Assembly (NCBI GenBank): GCA_021201755.1
Contig: JAJQEI010000001.1
Location: 1-46,431, forward strand
Source of the DNA: Ruminococcus sp.
Lineage (GTDB): Bacteria > Bacillota > Clostridia > Oscillospirales > Ruminococcaceae
Direction: 5' to 3'
DNA: 46,431 bases
The notes under the pieces are model-generated. The model worked only from the letters and a program-made list of their open reading frames with translations, ran no database searches and was not told the origin of the DNA. The position numbers were made by a program, and so were the translations under genes. Of this stretch, positions 17,257 to 26,885 are shown in pieces (positions within the stretch are counted from its first letter, which is position 1; each line of letters starts with the position of its first letter).

Positions 17257-17284
17257 AAAAGAGTACCGAAAGGTACTCTTTCTT
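17257..17284 (+). terminator. Terminator after the flavin reductase
   Basis: AAAGAGTACC and GGTACTCTTT form a perfect 10-bp stem on a GAAA tetraloop followed by a T-rich tail. Confidence 0.9.
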
Positions 17285-17460
17285 GTGCAATTTTGACAGC
17301 GTGTGAAATAACGTAAAATTAACTTTTGAAATGTCTGCACCAAATTTTCACGCATTTTCCATATAAGTATGATAATATAGAGTCATGGAAATCATATAGA
17401 ACAAATAGAGAGAAAAAGAATAGACTGGGATTGGGTATGAAAATGAGGAGTGTATTATCT

Positions 17461-19624
17461 ATGAAAAATCGAAATCAAAAAATCTCAGGAAATCCGAAGA
17501 AAGGATGTGCAAGAAAAATGCAAAAACGAAATTTGGCATGGGTTATGAGCTTGATGCTTGCTGCTGTAATTGCTTGCACCGGATGTAATCAAATAGAAAG
17601 TACGGAAGCGGCTGATAGTACAGACAGCAGTACAGCGGCGGCGGAATCCGGCAGTGAAAATACAGATTCCACAGAAGACACTGGTACTACTGTCAACGGG
17701 GAGACACTGTCCGCAATAGAATCCGGCGAAATCGGTGTGGAAGCGGACGAGGACGATTTAACCGCCACTTATGATAGTTTCGATGCAGAAATCACCCTGT
17801 CAGATGATAATTCCACCGTATCCGGTGACGACAGCGGCGTGACCATTACGGACAATCTCATCACCATTACCGCAGGTGGCACTTATCGCTTGACTGGGGA
17901 GCTTTCCGATGGGCAGGTTCTTGTTACTGGTACAGAAAAAGTGAAGCTATATCTTGATGGTGTTACGATTACGAATTCTACTGGTCCGGCTCTTCTTTGT
18001 GTGAACGAAAAGCGTACCATTATCTCTCTGGCGGAGGGAACAGAAAATACCATCTCTGACGGTAGTTCTTATAATGTCTACACGGTAGAGGAACATGAGA
18101 TTGACCAGAGTGCGATTTATGCACAGGACAAGCTGACCATCAACGGCAGTGGCAGCTTGATCGTCAATGGCAACTGTGGCGACGGTATTATTTTGTAAGG
18201 ACAATCTAAAGCTTGTGGATGGCGTAATTACAGTGATTGCCGCAGAGAATGGAATTAAGAGCAAGGACTGTGCAGCTGTTTTCGGCGGTGATATTACGAT
18301 CACTGCCGGAAATGACGGTTTGAAGTCTACGGAAACAGAAGATTTGACGAAGGGCTATTTACAGCTGGAAGGCGGCACCGTGACCATCAGTGCGGGCGGC
18401 GATGCGTTACAGGGTGAAACACTGGTCTGGATTTCTGGCGGCACGTATACTTTGTCCAGCGACGGAACGGCAGTGGATGCAGACACTGGAGAATCTTCCA
18501 GTGCCAAGGGAATTCATTGTAGTGGCGATGTGGACATTGCAGGCGGCATGATTACCATTGATACGCCGGAAGATGGTGTACACAGTGTAGGTGCATTCCT
18601 GATGGAAGATGGAACGCTGACGATAAATTCTGAAGCGGACGGCGTACAGGCGGATGGCGACTTGACCCAGACCGGCGGTGTGATGAATATTACTACTACC
18701 GGCGAAGTTTCTTCCTCTTCTGGCAGTGATTTTGGCGACTTTGGTGGCGCAGGCGGCGGCATGGGCGGCGGCGATATGCAGCGTGGTGGCGGCATGGGTA
18801 TGAACTATGATACTACGGAAAGTAATGCTGCTGCCATAGAGCTGGTGGAATGGAGTGCCGAGACGTTGGAAGATACCACCACGACAGATACTACGGATGA
18901 CAGTACCAGCAGTAAAGACATAAAGTGTACCGGAAATCTTGTGATGTCCGGCGGTACGTGTACGGTGACTTCCACAGACCACGCAGTACACGCTACAGGG
19001 ACGGGCGTATTTGCCGGAACGACGCTCAATATTACCTCTGACAACAAGGGCATCAGTGTTCACGGAAACTTAACGATTTCTGACGGTGAAATCACCATCA
19101 ACAATGCGACAGAGGGAATTGAATCCAAGGCAGATATGACTGTCAGCGGCGGTACAATTCGGATTCTGAACGCTTCTGACGATGGTATTAACACTGGTGG
19201 TACTGGAGATAGTCATGCTTTGACCTTTACTGGCGGTTACACATATGTTTGCGCAACTGGCGACGGTGTGGACTCCAATTCTACGTTGGACATTACCGGC
19301 GGTATGCTGGTTATTTGTGGACCTACGACAGGTGCAGACGGTTCTATTGACTTTGAAACGACAATGACCTGCACGGGCGGTATAGTTTTGGCGATGTCCT
19401 ATAATGGTATGATGGAATATGGCGACTCTGGTTTGGTTGTCACAACAGGAGCGAGTGCTTCTGCGGGCGATCAAATTACGGTTGTGGATACAGACAGCAA
19501 TGTGGTAATTACTGCCACAGCGCAGAATTCTGTTTCAGATATTATATATTATCGCTTTACAGCATTTGCCAGCATTAGCTTAATTCGGTTTTCTTGGTTT
19601 ACTCTTGTGGCACCTGGGTCATAG
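17461..19624 (+). pseudogene. Carbohydrate-binding lipoprotein (Cthe_2159-like), frameshifted and 3'-truncated
   Basis: Third paralogue. It begins at ATG 17461 (GAGGAG upstream) with a basic, hydrophobic lipoprotein signal (lipobox near CTGC), an acidic Ser/Thr linker and the conserved GQVLVTGTEKVKLYLDG start of the binding domain. At 18191-18194 a run of four T, where three would keep the frame, shifts it after NGNCGDGII and meets TAA. One base over it continues CKDNLKLVDGVITV through many beta-helix repeats (ITINNATEGIESKADM, SDDGINTGG). After SVSDIIYY (about 19545) the homology stops. The remaining codons to 19624 are only the antisense of the convergent dehydratase gene. The intact paralogue at the window start continues well beyond this point, so the 3' end appears deleted. 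Confidence 0.8.
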
Positions 19625-20772
19625 TCAATAGCAACAATATTTGCGTTTGGGTATGCATTCTTAATCGTCCGTGACATACCCTTTGCTACAATGTGATTGG
19701 GCAGACAGCCAAACGGCTGGGTACAGATGATATTTTCCGTTCCCGTTTCTGCAAGTACCGCCATTTCTGCGGTGATCATCCACCCCTCTCCCATAGATAC
19801 GCCTTGGCTAATGTATTTGTCTGCCGCTGCACGTAAATCTTCAAAGTCGTGGGGCGGTGTAAAGACGCCTTGTTTTTTGATACATTGAATCATCTGTACT
19901 TGTTTTTTATGTAGAAACTTATAGCCGATTTGGAACGCCGTGGATTTCATGTCCCGATAGTGATAGAGGTGGCTATTGGTTTCTGCATTGGCACAGCAAT
20001 ATAAGATAAATTCCATCAATGTGGGGACGATAGGCTCACATCCCTCAGAAATGAGAAAATCCTCCAGATGATTATTTGCCAAGGGGGAATATTTCACATA
20101 AATTTCTCCGACAATGCCCACTCGAGTTTTCGATTGAGAACTTCTCGGAATAGCGGCGAAGTCGTTTAAAATTTCCTGATAAATTTTCTCTGTGGAGAGA
20201 TAGGCGTTTGAATCAAACGATTTTGCCAATTTTTCCTGCCAGGTGTCCAGCACCTGTTTCGATTCTTCCTCGTTAATTTCATAGGGACGGCACTGGTTAT
20301 AAATGGTCATCAGCATATCAGCGTACAACACGCAGTAGACCATCTTCAGTCCCAGCGGCAGCGATAGTTCTAAGCTGCTTTCTTTTTCCAGACTGGAAAA
20401 GTTCAGAGACAACACCGGTACTTGCGGAAAATGTTCCGCCATACACTTTCGCAGCAGATGAATATAATTGGATGCCCGACAACCGCCGCCGGTTTGTGTA
20501 ATCAACAGTGCAGTGTGATCTACATTATATTTGCCGCTTTTTAGTGCGTCCATAAATTGTCCTACCACCAACAGTGCAGGATAACAGGTGTCGTTGTGGA
20601 CGTTTTTCAGACCTTCCTCTACCACGTTACGGGAGGAGGATTCCAAAAGTTCCATATGATAGCCGAACTGTTCCAGAACCTTAATCAATAAGCGAAAATG
20701 AATCGGCAGCATATTTGGCACGAGAATCGTGTGTGTTTTTTTCATTTCCGGTGTAAATTTTGCATAGGCCAT
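19549..20772 (-). CDS. 2-hydroxyacyl-CoA dehydratase-like protein (DUF2229/HgdB-related)
   Basis: A 407-residue protein beginning MAYAKFTPEMKKTHTILVP, matching the C-terminal part of the large acyl-CoA dehydratase activase-related proteins common in Clostridia. Conserved-looking stretches include CYPALLVVGQFMDAL, TGGGCRASNY with its Cys, and the ending CTQPFGCLPNHIVAKGM and DYDPGATRVNQENRIK, with Cys residues that could hold an iron-sulfur cluster. It has its own GGGAAAGGAG ribosome site and starts 26 bases after the preceding gene, so the two-gene layout is natural. Substrate and physiological role are unknown for this subgroup. Its 3' end overlaps the truncated lipoprotein frame by 76 bases on the other strand. 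Confidence 0.8.
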   Translation of the reverse strand: MAYAKFTPEMKKTHTILVPNMLPIHFRLLIKVLEQFGYHMELLESSSRNVVEEGLKNVHNDTCYPALLVVGQFMDALKSGKYNVDHTALLITQTGGGCRASNYIHLLRKCMAEHFPQVPVLSLNFSSLEKESSLELSLPLGLKMVYCVLYADMLMTIYNQCRPYEINEEESKQVLDTWQEKLAKSFDSNAYLSTEKIYQEILNDFAAIPRSSQSKTRVGIVGEIYVKYSPLANNHLEDFLISEGCEPIVPTLMEFILYCCANAETNSHLYHYRDMKSTAFQIGYKFLHKKQVQMIQCIKKQGVFTPPHDFEDLRAAADKYISQGVSMGEGWMITAEMAVLAETGTENIICTQPFGCLPNHIVAKGMSRTIKNAYPNANIVAIDYDPGATRVNQENRIKLMLANAVKR

Positions 20773-20798
20773 AAGACGACTCCTTTCCCAAAATCCGT

Positions 20799-23756
20799 TC
20801 AGCGGTTTTGTTCCATCGCAGCAATCAAACTGCGCAGACGGATTTTTACTGCTCCGAGATTACTGATTTCATCAATTTTTAATTGTGTGTATAGCTTTCC
20901 GCCGCTTTCCAGAATACGGCGTACCTCGTCGGTGGTGATAGCGTCGATACCGCAGCCAAAGGAGACTAGTTGTACCATCTGCATATCCGGCTGTGTGGTG
21001 ACATAATTTGCGGCACGATACATACGAGCGTGATATGTCCATTGGTTGAGTACCTGAATATCCGGCGAAACAGCTAGCCCTGCTACGCTGTCTTCTGTAA
21101 TGACCGCCAGACCTAAGCTTGCAATTAACTTGTGAATGCCGTGGTTGATTTCCGGATCGATGTGATAGGGGCGGCCGGCTAAGACGATAATTTGTTGATT
21201 TTTTTCTCGTATCAGTTGAATAATTTCTGCGCCCTGTTTCTGTACATCCAATCGGTATTGTTCCAGTGCAGCCATACCCTTGTCGAATGCCGTTTCTACT
21301 TGTTTTTTCGTTGCGTAATTTTGCAATGTATGACTCAGCGTTTTGATGGTAGATTTTCGCCGATTCAGGTCGAGGAACGGATAGACGAAATTTTCTTTGT
21401 TCAGTCGTTCGCAATTTGCCATGAGCAGCTCTGGATAATACGCCACCACAGGACAGTTATAGTGGTTGTCCGTGTTTCCCTCGTCTAGGTTGTAGCTCAT
21501 GCAAGGATAGAAAATAAAGTCTACGTCTTTGTCTAGTAAGCTGATAATATGTCCGTGGGTGAGCTTTGCAGGATAGCACACGGTATCTGACGGAATGGTG
21601 TCTTGTCCTTTATAGTAGGTGTCACGGGTACTTTCTTCCGAGAATACCACACGGAATCCCAGCGTTTTGAAAAATGTCTCCCACAGTGGCATTTGGTCAT
21701 AATAGTGCAGAGCCAGCGGCAGACCTACTATTGCTTTTGGCTTTTCCGGTTGGCTTTCTTCGAGAGCCAGGATATAGCGATATTTCCACTCGAATAAATT
21801 GGGCAGCATTTCCGTCTCTTTTTTACCGGCACCTTTTTCACAGCGGTTGCCGGAGATAAAGCGTGTGCCGTCTGAAAAGCGAATGATACTCAAAGCACAG
21901 TGCGCCGTGCAGCCTTTACAGGTTGCGGCTTTTGCCGTGTAAGAAAAGTTTTCTAGTTGTGTTGCATTTAACAGTGTGCTTTTTTCCTTGGCATTTTCCT
22001 GTGCATACAGTGCTGCACCAAACGCCCCCATTAAGCCGGAAATGGCAGGGCGAATTACCTCTTGACCGATTTCTCGTTCAAAGCACCGCAATACAGCATC
22101 ATTTAAGAATGTGCCGCCCTGTACCACGATGTGTTTTCCCAGCTCCTCCGGATTTCTTGCACGGATGACTTTATAGATAGCGTTCTTGACAATCGATCCA
22201 GACAGTCCTGCGGAAATGTCCTCTACTGTGGCACCGTCTTTTTGCGCTTGTTTCACACTGCTGTTCATGAAAACGGTACAGCGAGAGCCGAGATCTACCG
22301 GATGCTCTGCAAAGAGTCCCAGCTTTGAAAATTCCGCAATATCGTATCCCAACGCCATAGCAAACGCCTGAATAAACGATCCACAGCCAGAAGAACAGGC
22401 TTCATTTAACATAATGCTGTCGATGCTGTGATTTTTGATTTGGAAACACTTGATGTCCTGACCGCCGATATCGATAATAAAATCGACATCCGGACAGAAG
22501 AACGAAGCTGCTTTAAAGTGTGCCACCGTCTCGACGATCCCAAAATCGACGCCCAGACCTGCCCGAATGAGATCCTCGCCATAGCCGGTGATGGCACTGC
22601 CCACAATTGTACACTTTGGACTCAGGTTTTCATACAGTCCGCTCAATTCTCGTTTCACACAGTCCAGCGGCTGTCCCTTGTTAGACGCATAAAAATCATA
22701 GAGCAGTTCGTGTTCCTCACTCATCAGGACGATTTTCGTAGTGGTTGAACCGGCATCAATGCCAAGATAAGCCTTTCCCGTATAGCTTTTGAAATCCCGT
22801 CGCTTCACGTCGTGTGCAGCGTGTCGTGCCTGAAATCGTTCATATTCCTCTTTATAGCTAAAAAGCGGTTTATCGGCGTTTAGTGCTGTTTGTGTTTCAG
22901 CGTGTTCTAGTAAATCGGCAATTTGAACCAGTGTATACGTGTCGTTCAAATCATATGCAGAAAGGGCACTGCCATATGCTACGAACGTTCTGCCGTCTTC
23001 CGGAAAAATGGCGTGTTCTTCGTCTAAGTGGAGCGTTTCAGTGAAAGCGTTGCGCAGACCCTGTAAGAATGACAGAGGTCCCCCTAAAAATAGAACGTTT
23101 CCTTGAATGCGCCGTCCCTGCGCCAGACCAGAAACCGTCTGGTCGACAACTGCCTGAAAAATACTTGCGGCAATATCTTCACGCCTTGCCCCTTGATTGA
23201 AGAGTGGTTGAATGTCCGATTTTGCGAATACGCCGCAGCGGCTGGCGATGGGATAGACCTTTTTCGCCGACAGTGCCATCTGATCCAGCTGTGTCACACT
23301 CATATCCAGAAGTGTTGCCATTTGGTCAATAAACGCTCCCGTACCGCCTGCGCAGCTGCCGTTCATGCGCTGTTCCACGCCACCAATTAAGAAGATAATT
23401 TTGGCATCTTCTCCGCCCAGTTCGATGACAACGTCTGCGTCTGGATAACGTTGTTTTACGGCGAGAAACGCCGCATGAACTTCCTGTACAAACGGCAGTT
23501 TTGCTGCCTGTGCCAGCCCCAGACCGGCAGAACCGGTGATACTGACACGAAGTGCAATATCCTGATATTTTTCTGAAAGTTCCTGCAGTGCGCCACAGAC
23601 CGTCTCCCGTACTTTAGAATAATGTCGCTCATAGCTGGAAAATAAGACATTTTTTTCTTTATCCAGCAGCACAGTTTTGACCGTAGTAGATCCAACGTCA
23701 ATGCCCACTGCATAAGGCGTGCCATAAGTTTGGCTGTGTTCTTTTTCTTCGCTCAT
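20799..23756 (-). CDS. 2-hydroxyacyl-CoA dehydratase activase-related ATPase (two BcrAD/BadFG domains)
   Basis: A 985-residue protein with two ASKHA ATPase domains. The first starts YAVGIDVGSTTVKTVLLD (near residue 16) and carries the cysteine loop NGSCAGGTGAFIDQ. The second starts AYLGIDAGSTTTKIVLMS (near residue 330) with the loop NEACSSGCGSFIQAF. A Cys-rich segment, CKGCTAHC to GNRCEKGAGKKE, likely binds iron-sulfur. It is followed by a DUF2229-type domain with YPCMSYNLDEGNTDNHYNCPVV. In the family the activase transfers electrons with ATP hydrolysis to a dehydratase-like partner. The partner here is probably the gene 26 bases downstream; in many relatives both are one polypeptide. AGAAAGGAG precedes the ATG. 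It follows alr by 28 bases. Confidence 0.88.
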   Translation of the reverse strand: MSEEKEHSQTYGTPYAVGIDVGSTTVKTVLLDKEKNVLFSSYERHYSKVRETVCGALQELSEKYQDIALRVSITGSAGLGLAQAAKLPFVQEVHAAFLAVKQRYPDADVVIELGGEDAKIIFLIGGVEQRMNGSCAGGTGAFIDQMATLLDMSVTQLDQMALSAKKVYPIASRCGVFAKSDIQPLFNQGARREDIAASIFQAVVDQTVSGLAQGRRIQGNVLFLGGPLSFLQGLRNAFTETLHLDEEHAIFPEDGRTFVAYGSALSAYDLNDTYTLVQIADLLEHAETQTALNADKPLFSYKEEYERFQARHAAHDVKRRDFKSYTGKAYLGIDAGSTTTKIVLMSEEHELLYDFYASNKGQPLDCVKRELSGLYENLSPKCTIVGSAITGYGEDLIRAGLGVDFGIVETVAHFKAASFFCPDVDFIIDIGGQDIKCFQIKNHSIDSIMLNEACSSGCGSFIQAFAMALGYDIAEFSKLGLFAEHPVDLGSRCTVFMNSSVKQAQKDGATVEDISAGLSGSIVKNAIYKVIRARNPEELGKHIVVQGGTFLNDAVLRCFEREIGQEVIRPAISGLMGAFGAALYAQENAKEKSTLLNATQLENFSYTAKAATCKGCTAHCALSIIRFSDGTRFISGNRCEKGAGKKETEMLPNLFEWKYRYILALEESQPEKPKAIVGLPLALHYYDQMPLWETFFKTLGFRVVFSEESTRDTYYKGQDTIPSDTVCYPAKLTHGHIISLLDKDVDFIFYPCMSYNLDEGNTDNHYNCPVVAYYPELLMANCERLNKENFVYPFLDLNRRKSTIKTLSHTLQNYATKKQVETAFDKGMAALEQYRLDVQKQGAEIIQLIREKNQQIIVLAGRPYHIDPEINHGIHKLIASLGLAVITEDSVAGLAVSPDIQVLNQWTYHARMYRAANYVTTQPDMQMVQLVSFGCGIDAITTDEVRRILESGGKLYTQLKIDEISNLGAVKIRLRSLIAAMEQNR

Positions 23757-23784
23757 AGTTTCTCCTTTCTACAAAGCTGCTGTA

Positions 23785-24942
23785 TTAAACATTACAGTTT
23801 ATAGTATCTCGTGGTACTCGTTTGGAAATGCCACAGACGACTTCATATCCAATGGTGTCATATATCGATGCCAATTCGTCCGCCGTAATGGTTTCATTTC
23901 CGTCAGTGCCGAACATGGTGACCACGTCTCCGGGCTTTATTTCGGTTGGAACGTCTGTCACGTCCAGCATCAGCTGATCCATACAGACACGTCCTACAAC
24001 GAGACAGCGTTTACCATGGAGGATAGCCTGTGCCCGATTGGAGAGCAGTCTTGCATAGCCGTCTGCATAGCCGATAGTGACAGTGGCGATTTTTCGGGGG
24101 GATGGTGCGATATACATTCTGCCGTAGCTAATCGAATCGCCTTCTTGAATCGTTTTTACCTGCGATACGACGCTGCGGAGGGACATGACTGGTTTCAAGG
24201 GGATGCGAATATCTGTTTCCATATAGTTGGGTTGTAATCCATACATGACAATGCCCACTCGTGCCAGAGTCGCCCTTGGATTTGGTCGGAGTATCGTTGC
24301 AGCACTGTTCATGAAGTGGAGGTGCTTCACGGGGCAGCCACTTTCTTTTAGCTTGTCATAGATGGCAATAATGAAATCCTGCTGATTGTTTGTATACATC
24401 ATATCGTTCGGCATCATAGAGTCCGCCACGGCGAAGTGGGTATAAACCCCCTCAATAGATAGCTTTTCCAGTCCAAATAGCGGCTTTAGTGCTGCTGCAC
24501 AGTCGTCCGGCGTGTTATAGCGAAATCCGATACGCCCCATACCCGTATCAATCTTCAGGTGACAACGTACCGGCTGATGGGCGAACTGTTGCAGCTGTTT
24601 GGCATATTCTGTGGAAACTACACCTTGAATGATATTGTTTCGGGCCAGCTCTGGTGCAAATTCCGGCGGCGTATAGCCTAGGATAAAAATTTCGCTATAG
24701 GGACAAAAGCTGCGGACTGCCAGTGCTTCTTCCAGATTGGATACGGCGAACCACTGCACGCCTAATTCCCAAAGCTTTTTACAAATCGCCTCATCGCCAT
24801 GTCCATAGGCATTGGCTTTTACCACTGCCATAAACGCCGTCTGACTTGGTAAATTTCCTCGTACCACATTGACGTTATGCTCCAGTGCGGATAAATCGAT
24901 CTCTGCCCACGCACGATATCGTTTTTGCTGCTCAATTTTCAT
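23785..24942 (-). CDS. alr: Alanine racemase
   Basis: A PLP enzyme making D-alanine for peptidoglycan. The 385-residue form from ATG 24942 shows the PLP lysine in AVVKANAYGHG (about residue 42), a KIDTGMGRIGF strand, the catalytic-Tyr region ISYGRMY and GRVCMDQLMLDVTD. I chose 24942 because AAAGGA lies 10 bases before it and the domain begins soon after; an earlier in-frame ATG at 24978 has no such site. It is the first gene of the minus-strand alr and dehydratase-activase run. Confidence 0.94.
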   Translation of the reverse strand: MKIEQQKRYRAWAEIDLSALEHNVNVVRGNLPSQTAFMAVVKANAYGHGDEAICKKLWELGVQWFAVSNLEEALAVRSFCPYSEIFILGYTPPEFAPELARNNIIQGVVSTEYAKQLQQFAHQPVRCHLKIDTGMGRIGFRYNTPDDCAAALKPLFGLEKLSIEGVYTHFAVADSMMPNDMMYTNNQQDFIIAIYDKLKESGCPVKHLHFMNSAATILRPNPRATLARVGIVMYGLQPNYMETDIRIPLKPVMSLRSVVSQVKTIQEGDSISYGRMYIAPSPRKIATVTIGYADGYARLLSNRAQAILHGKRCLVVGRVCMDQLMLDVTDVPTEIKPGDVVTMFGTDGNETITADELASIYDTIGYEVVCGISKRVPRDTINCNV

Positions 24943-25071
24943 TGTGTTTTTTTCCTTTGTGGGGATTGCTTCTTGCAATTCTATGCAAAATATGCTATGA
25001 TAAGAATATTTAAAATGAATCGCCGCTTATGGAAACTGTATCTGAAACAGTAACCTTATAGCGTACTCTAT

Positions 25072-25100
25072 AGTATAGCATATTCGTTAGAAAATTGCAA
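25072..25100 (-). promoter_or_regulatory. Promoter of the alr operon
   Basis: Minus-strand TTGCAA (25100-25095) and TATACT (25077-25072) with a 17-base spacer. The leader to alr is about 125 bases. Confidence 0.7.
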
Positions 25101-25152
25101 GAGAAAATTTAAAATTGCATAAATCTGTCGATCGACAGAGAAAGGAATTTCT

Positions 25153-25941
25153 ATGTTTCACAGCATATTCGATACCCATTGTCATTATTTGGACGATGCC
25201 TTCATGGAGGATCGTGCAGAAGTTTTAAAGAAGCTTCCATCTATGGGCGTATCTCTCGCTACCCTTGCAGGAACGAATCTGGATGACAGTATTGCCGGCG
25301 TGAATCTCGCTGCCCAGTATCCGTGGCTTTATACTTCTGTTGGCATTCATCCAGAATTCGCAGGAAGCGAGCCCGCAGACTATTTGGAGCGGCTAGCGAG
25401 TTTGGCGAAAAATCCGAAGGTTCGTGCCATTGGCGAAATCGGCTTGGATTATCATTACCCGGGTTATGACAAAATCGAACAATATCGTTTGTTTCAGCAG
25501 CAATTGGAACTGGCGAAAGATTTGGGTTTGCCGGTGATGATTCATGCACGAGATTGCACACAGGATTATCTTGACATATTGAAATACTATCAGCCGAAAG
25601 GCGTGGTACACTGTTTTTCCAGCAGTGCCGAGACCGCACAGGAGGTGCTGAAGCTAGGGATGTACATTGGCTTTACCGGTGTGTTGACGTTCAAGAACGC
25701 TAAAAAGGCATTGCGTGCACTGGAAGTGGTTCCTATGGACAAGCTCGTCTTAGAGACGGATTGCCCTTATATGGCACCGGTTCCGTTTCGGGGGAAACGC
25801 TGTGACAGCAGTATGATTGCCTATACGGCTCAGGCGGCGGCAATGATAAAGGGCATAGACACCCAGACGATGCTTTCGCAGACAAAGGAAAATGGGATGC
25901 GGCTTTATGCCATTGACCGTATTTCAGGTATCGAAAGGTAA
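25153..25941 (+). CDS. tatD: TatD-family metal-dependent hydrolase
   Basis: A 262-residue TIM-barrel hydrolase. The metal motif is FDTHCH near residue 6, followed by SVGIHPEFA, GEIGLDYHY (metal Glu), VMIHARDC, VVHCFSSS and the late LETDCPYMAPVPFRGKRC. The family includes 3'-5' DNases and D-aminoacyl-tRNA deacylase-like activities; the exact substrate is not readable. AAAGGAAT precedes ATG 25153. It is followed by a LysR regulator after 10 bases. Confidence 0.92.
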   Translation: MFHSIFDTHCHYLDDAFMEDRAEVLKKLPSMGVSLATLAGTNLDDSIAGVNLAAQYPWLYTSVGIHPEFAGSEPADYLERLASLAKNPKVRAIGEIGLDYHYPGYDKIEQYRLFQQQLELAKDLGLPVMIHARDCTQDYLDILKYYQPKGVVHCFSSSAETAQEVLKLGMYIGFTGVLTFKNAKKALRALEVVPMDKLVLETDCPYMAPVPFRGKRCDSSMIAYTAQAAAMIKGIDTQTMLSQTKENGMRLYAIDRISGIER

Positions 25942-25951
25942 GGTGAATGCG

Positions 25952-26881
25952 ATGACATTGCAACAGCTGAATGCGATCATTCGCATTGCAGAGTGTGGTT
26001 CTATTTCCATGGCGGCGCAGAAGCTGTATACGTCTCAACCGAGTTTATCCAAATCGGTTTCGGAGTTGGAACGTGAAATGGGAATTGTCATTTTTTACCG
26101 TAGTGCCAAGGGTGTGGAATTGACGGAAGATGGCGTTCGGTTTTTGTCTTATGCAAGGCAGGTGACAGAGCAGGCGGAGCTGCTGGAACGAACATATAAG
26201 GACGGTCCGCCGGTGAAACGGGTGTTTGCCGTATCCTCTCAGCATTATGCTTTTGTGGTGAACGCCTTTGTGGCACTGATTCGGGAGTATGAACAGGAAA
26301 AATATGAATTTTCTCTGCGTGAGCTGCGGACGGGAGATATTATCGAGGACGTACGCACCAGTGCCAGCGAATTGGGCGTATTGTTCCTAAGCCATTTTAA
26401 TCGAGAGGTTTTGCTGCGAATTTTTGAAAAAGATGATTTGACGTTTAAGACGATGTTTTATGCGAAACCACACGTATTCGTCAGTCGGAATAATCCCCTT
26501 GTGGAACGGCGGTGTGTCACGCTGGAGGATTTGAAAGCCTATCCGAGACTGACTTATGACCAGGGTATTCACAATTCATTTTATTTTTCTGAAGAGCTGC
26601 ACAGTACGGACGAAAGTCCAAAGAGTATTTTGGTATCGGATCGGGCGACGCTTTTTAATCTTCTGATCGGACTGGACGGTTATACCATTTCTTCCGGTAT
26701 TTTAAGTGAAGATTTGAACGGTACGAATATCGTTGCACTGCCGCTGGAGAGTGATGAAGAGATGGAAATTGGCTATATTCACATGGCTGGCAGACCACTT
26801 AGTTCCATTGCACAGCGTTTTATAAAACATTTGCGTGATTATATTGCCGCCTATCGCAGCGGCAAAAATGGGAAGGAGTAG
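25952..26881 (+). CDS. LysR-family transcriptional regulator
   Basis: A 309-residue LysR protein. The N-terminal winged helix-turn-helix reads MTLQQLNAIIRIAECGSISM and then QKLYTSQPSLSKSVSELE (residues about 16-43). The effector-binding domain follows and ends in a basic AAYRSGKNGKE. ATG 25952 is used because the HTH starts there; upstream in-frame residues overlap tatD. Its stop is 4 bases before the phosphofructokinase ATG, so the two are co-translated. LysR proteins usually act on nearby promoters, but the target here is not shown. Confidence 0.92.
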   Translation: MTLQQLNAIIRIAECGSISMAAQKLYTSQPSLSKSVSELEREMGIVIFYRSAKGVELTEDGVRFLSYARQVTEQAELLERTYKDGPPVKRVFAVSSQHYAFVVNAFVALIREYEQEKYEFSLRELRTGDIIEDVRTSASELGVLFLSHFNREVLLRIFEKDDLTFKTMFYAKPHVFVSRNNPLVERRCVTLEDLKAYPRLTYDQGIHNSFYFSEELHSTDESPKSILVSDRATLFNLLIGLDGYTISSGILSEDLNGTNIVALPLESDEEMEIGYIHMAGRPLSSIAQRFIKHLRDYIAAYRSGKNGKE

Positions 26882-26885
26882 TGTT

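Noticed and set aside
20773..20798. Frameshift or stop splitting one fused dehydratase-activase gene
   Set aside because: The downstream gene has its own strong ribosome site and a natural ATG start, and both parts are complete, so two genes are more likely.
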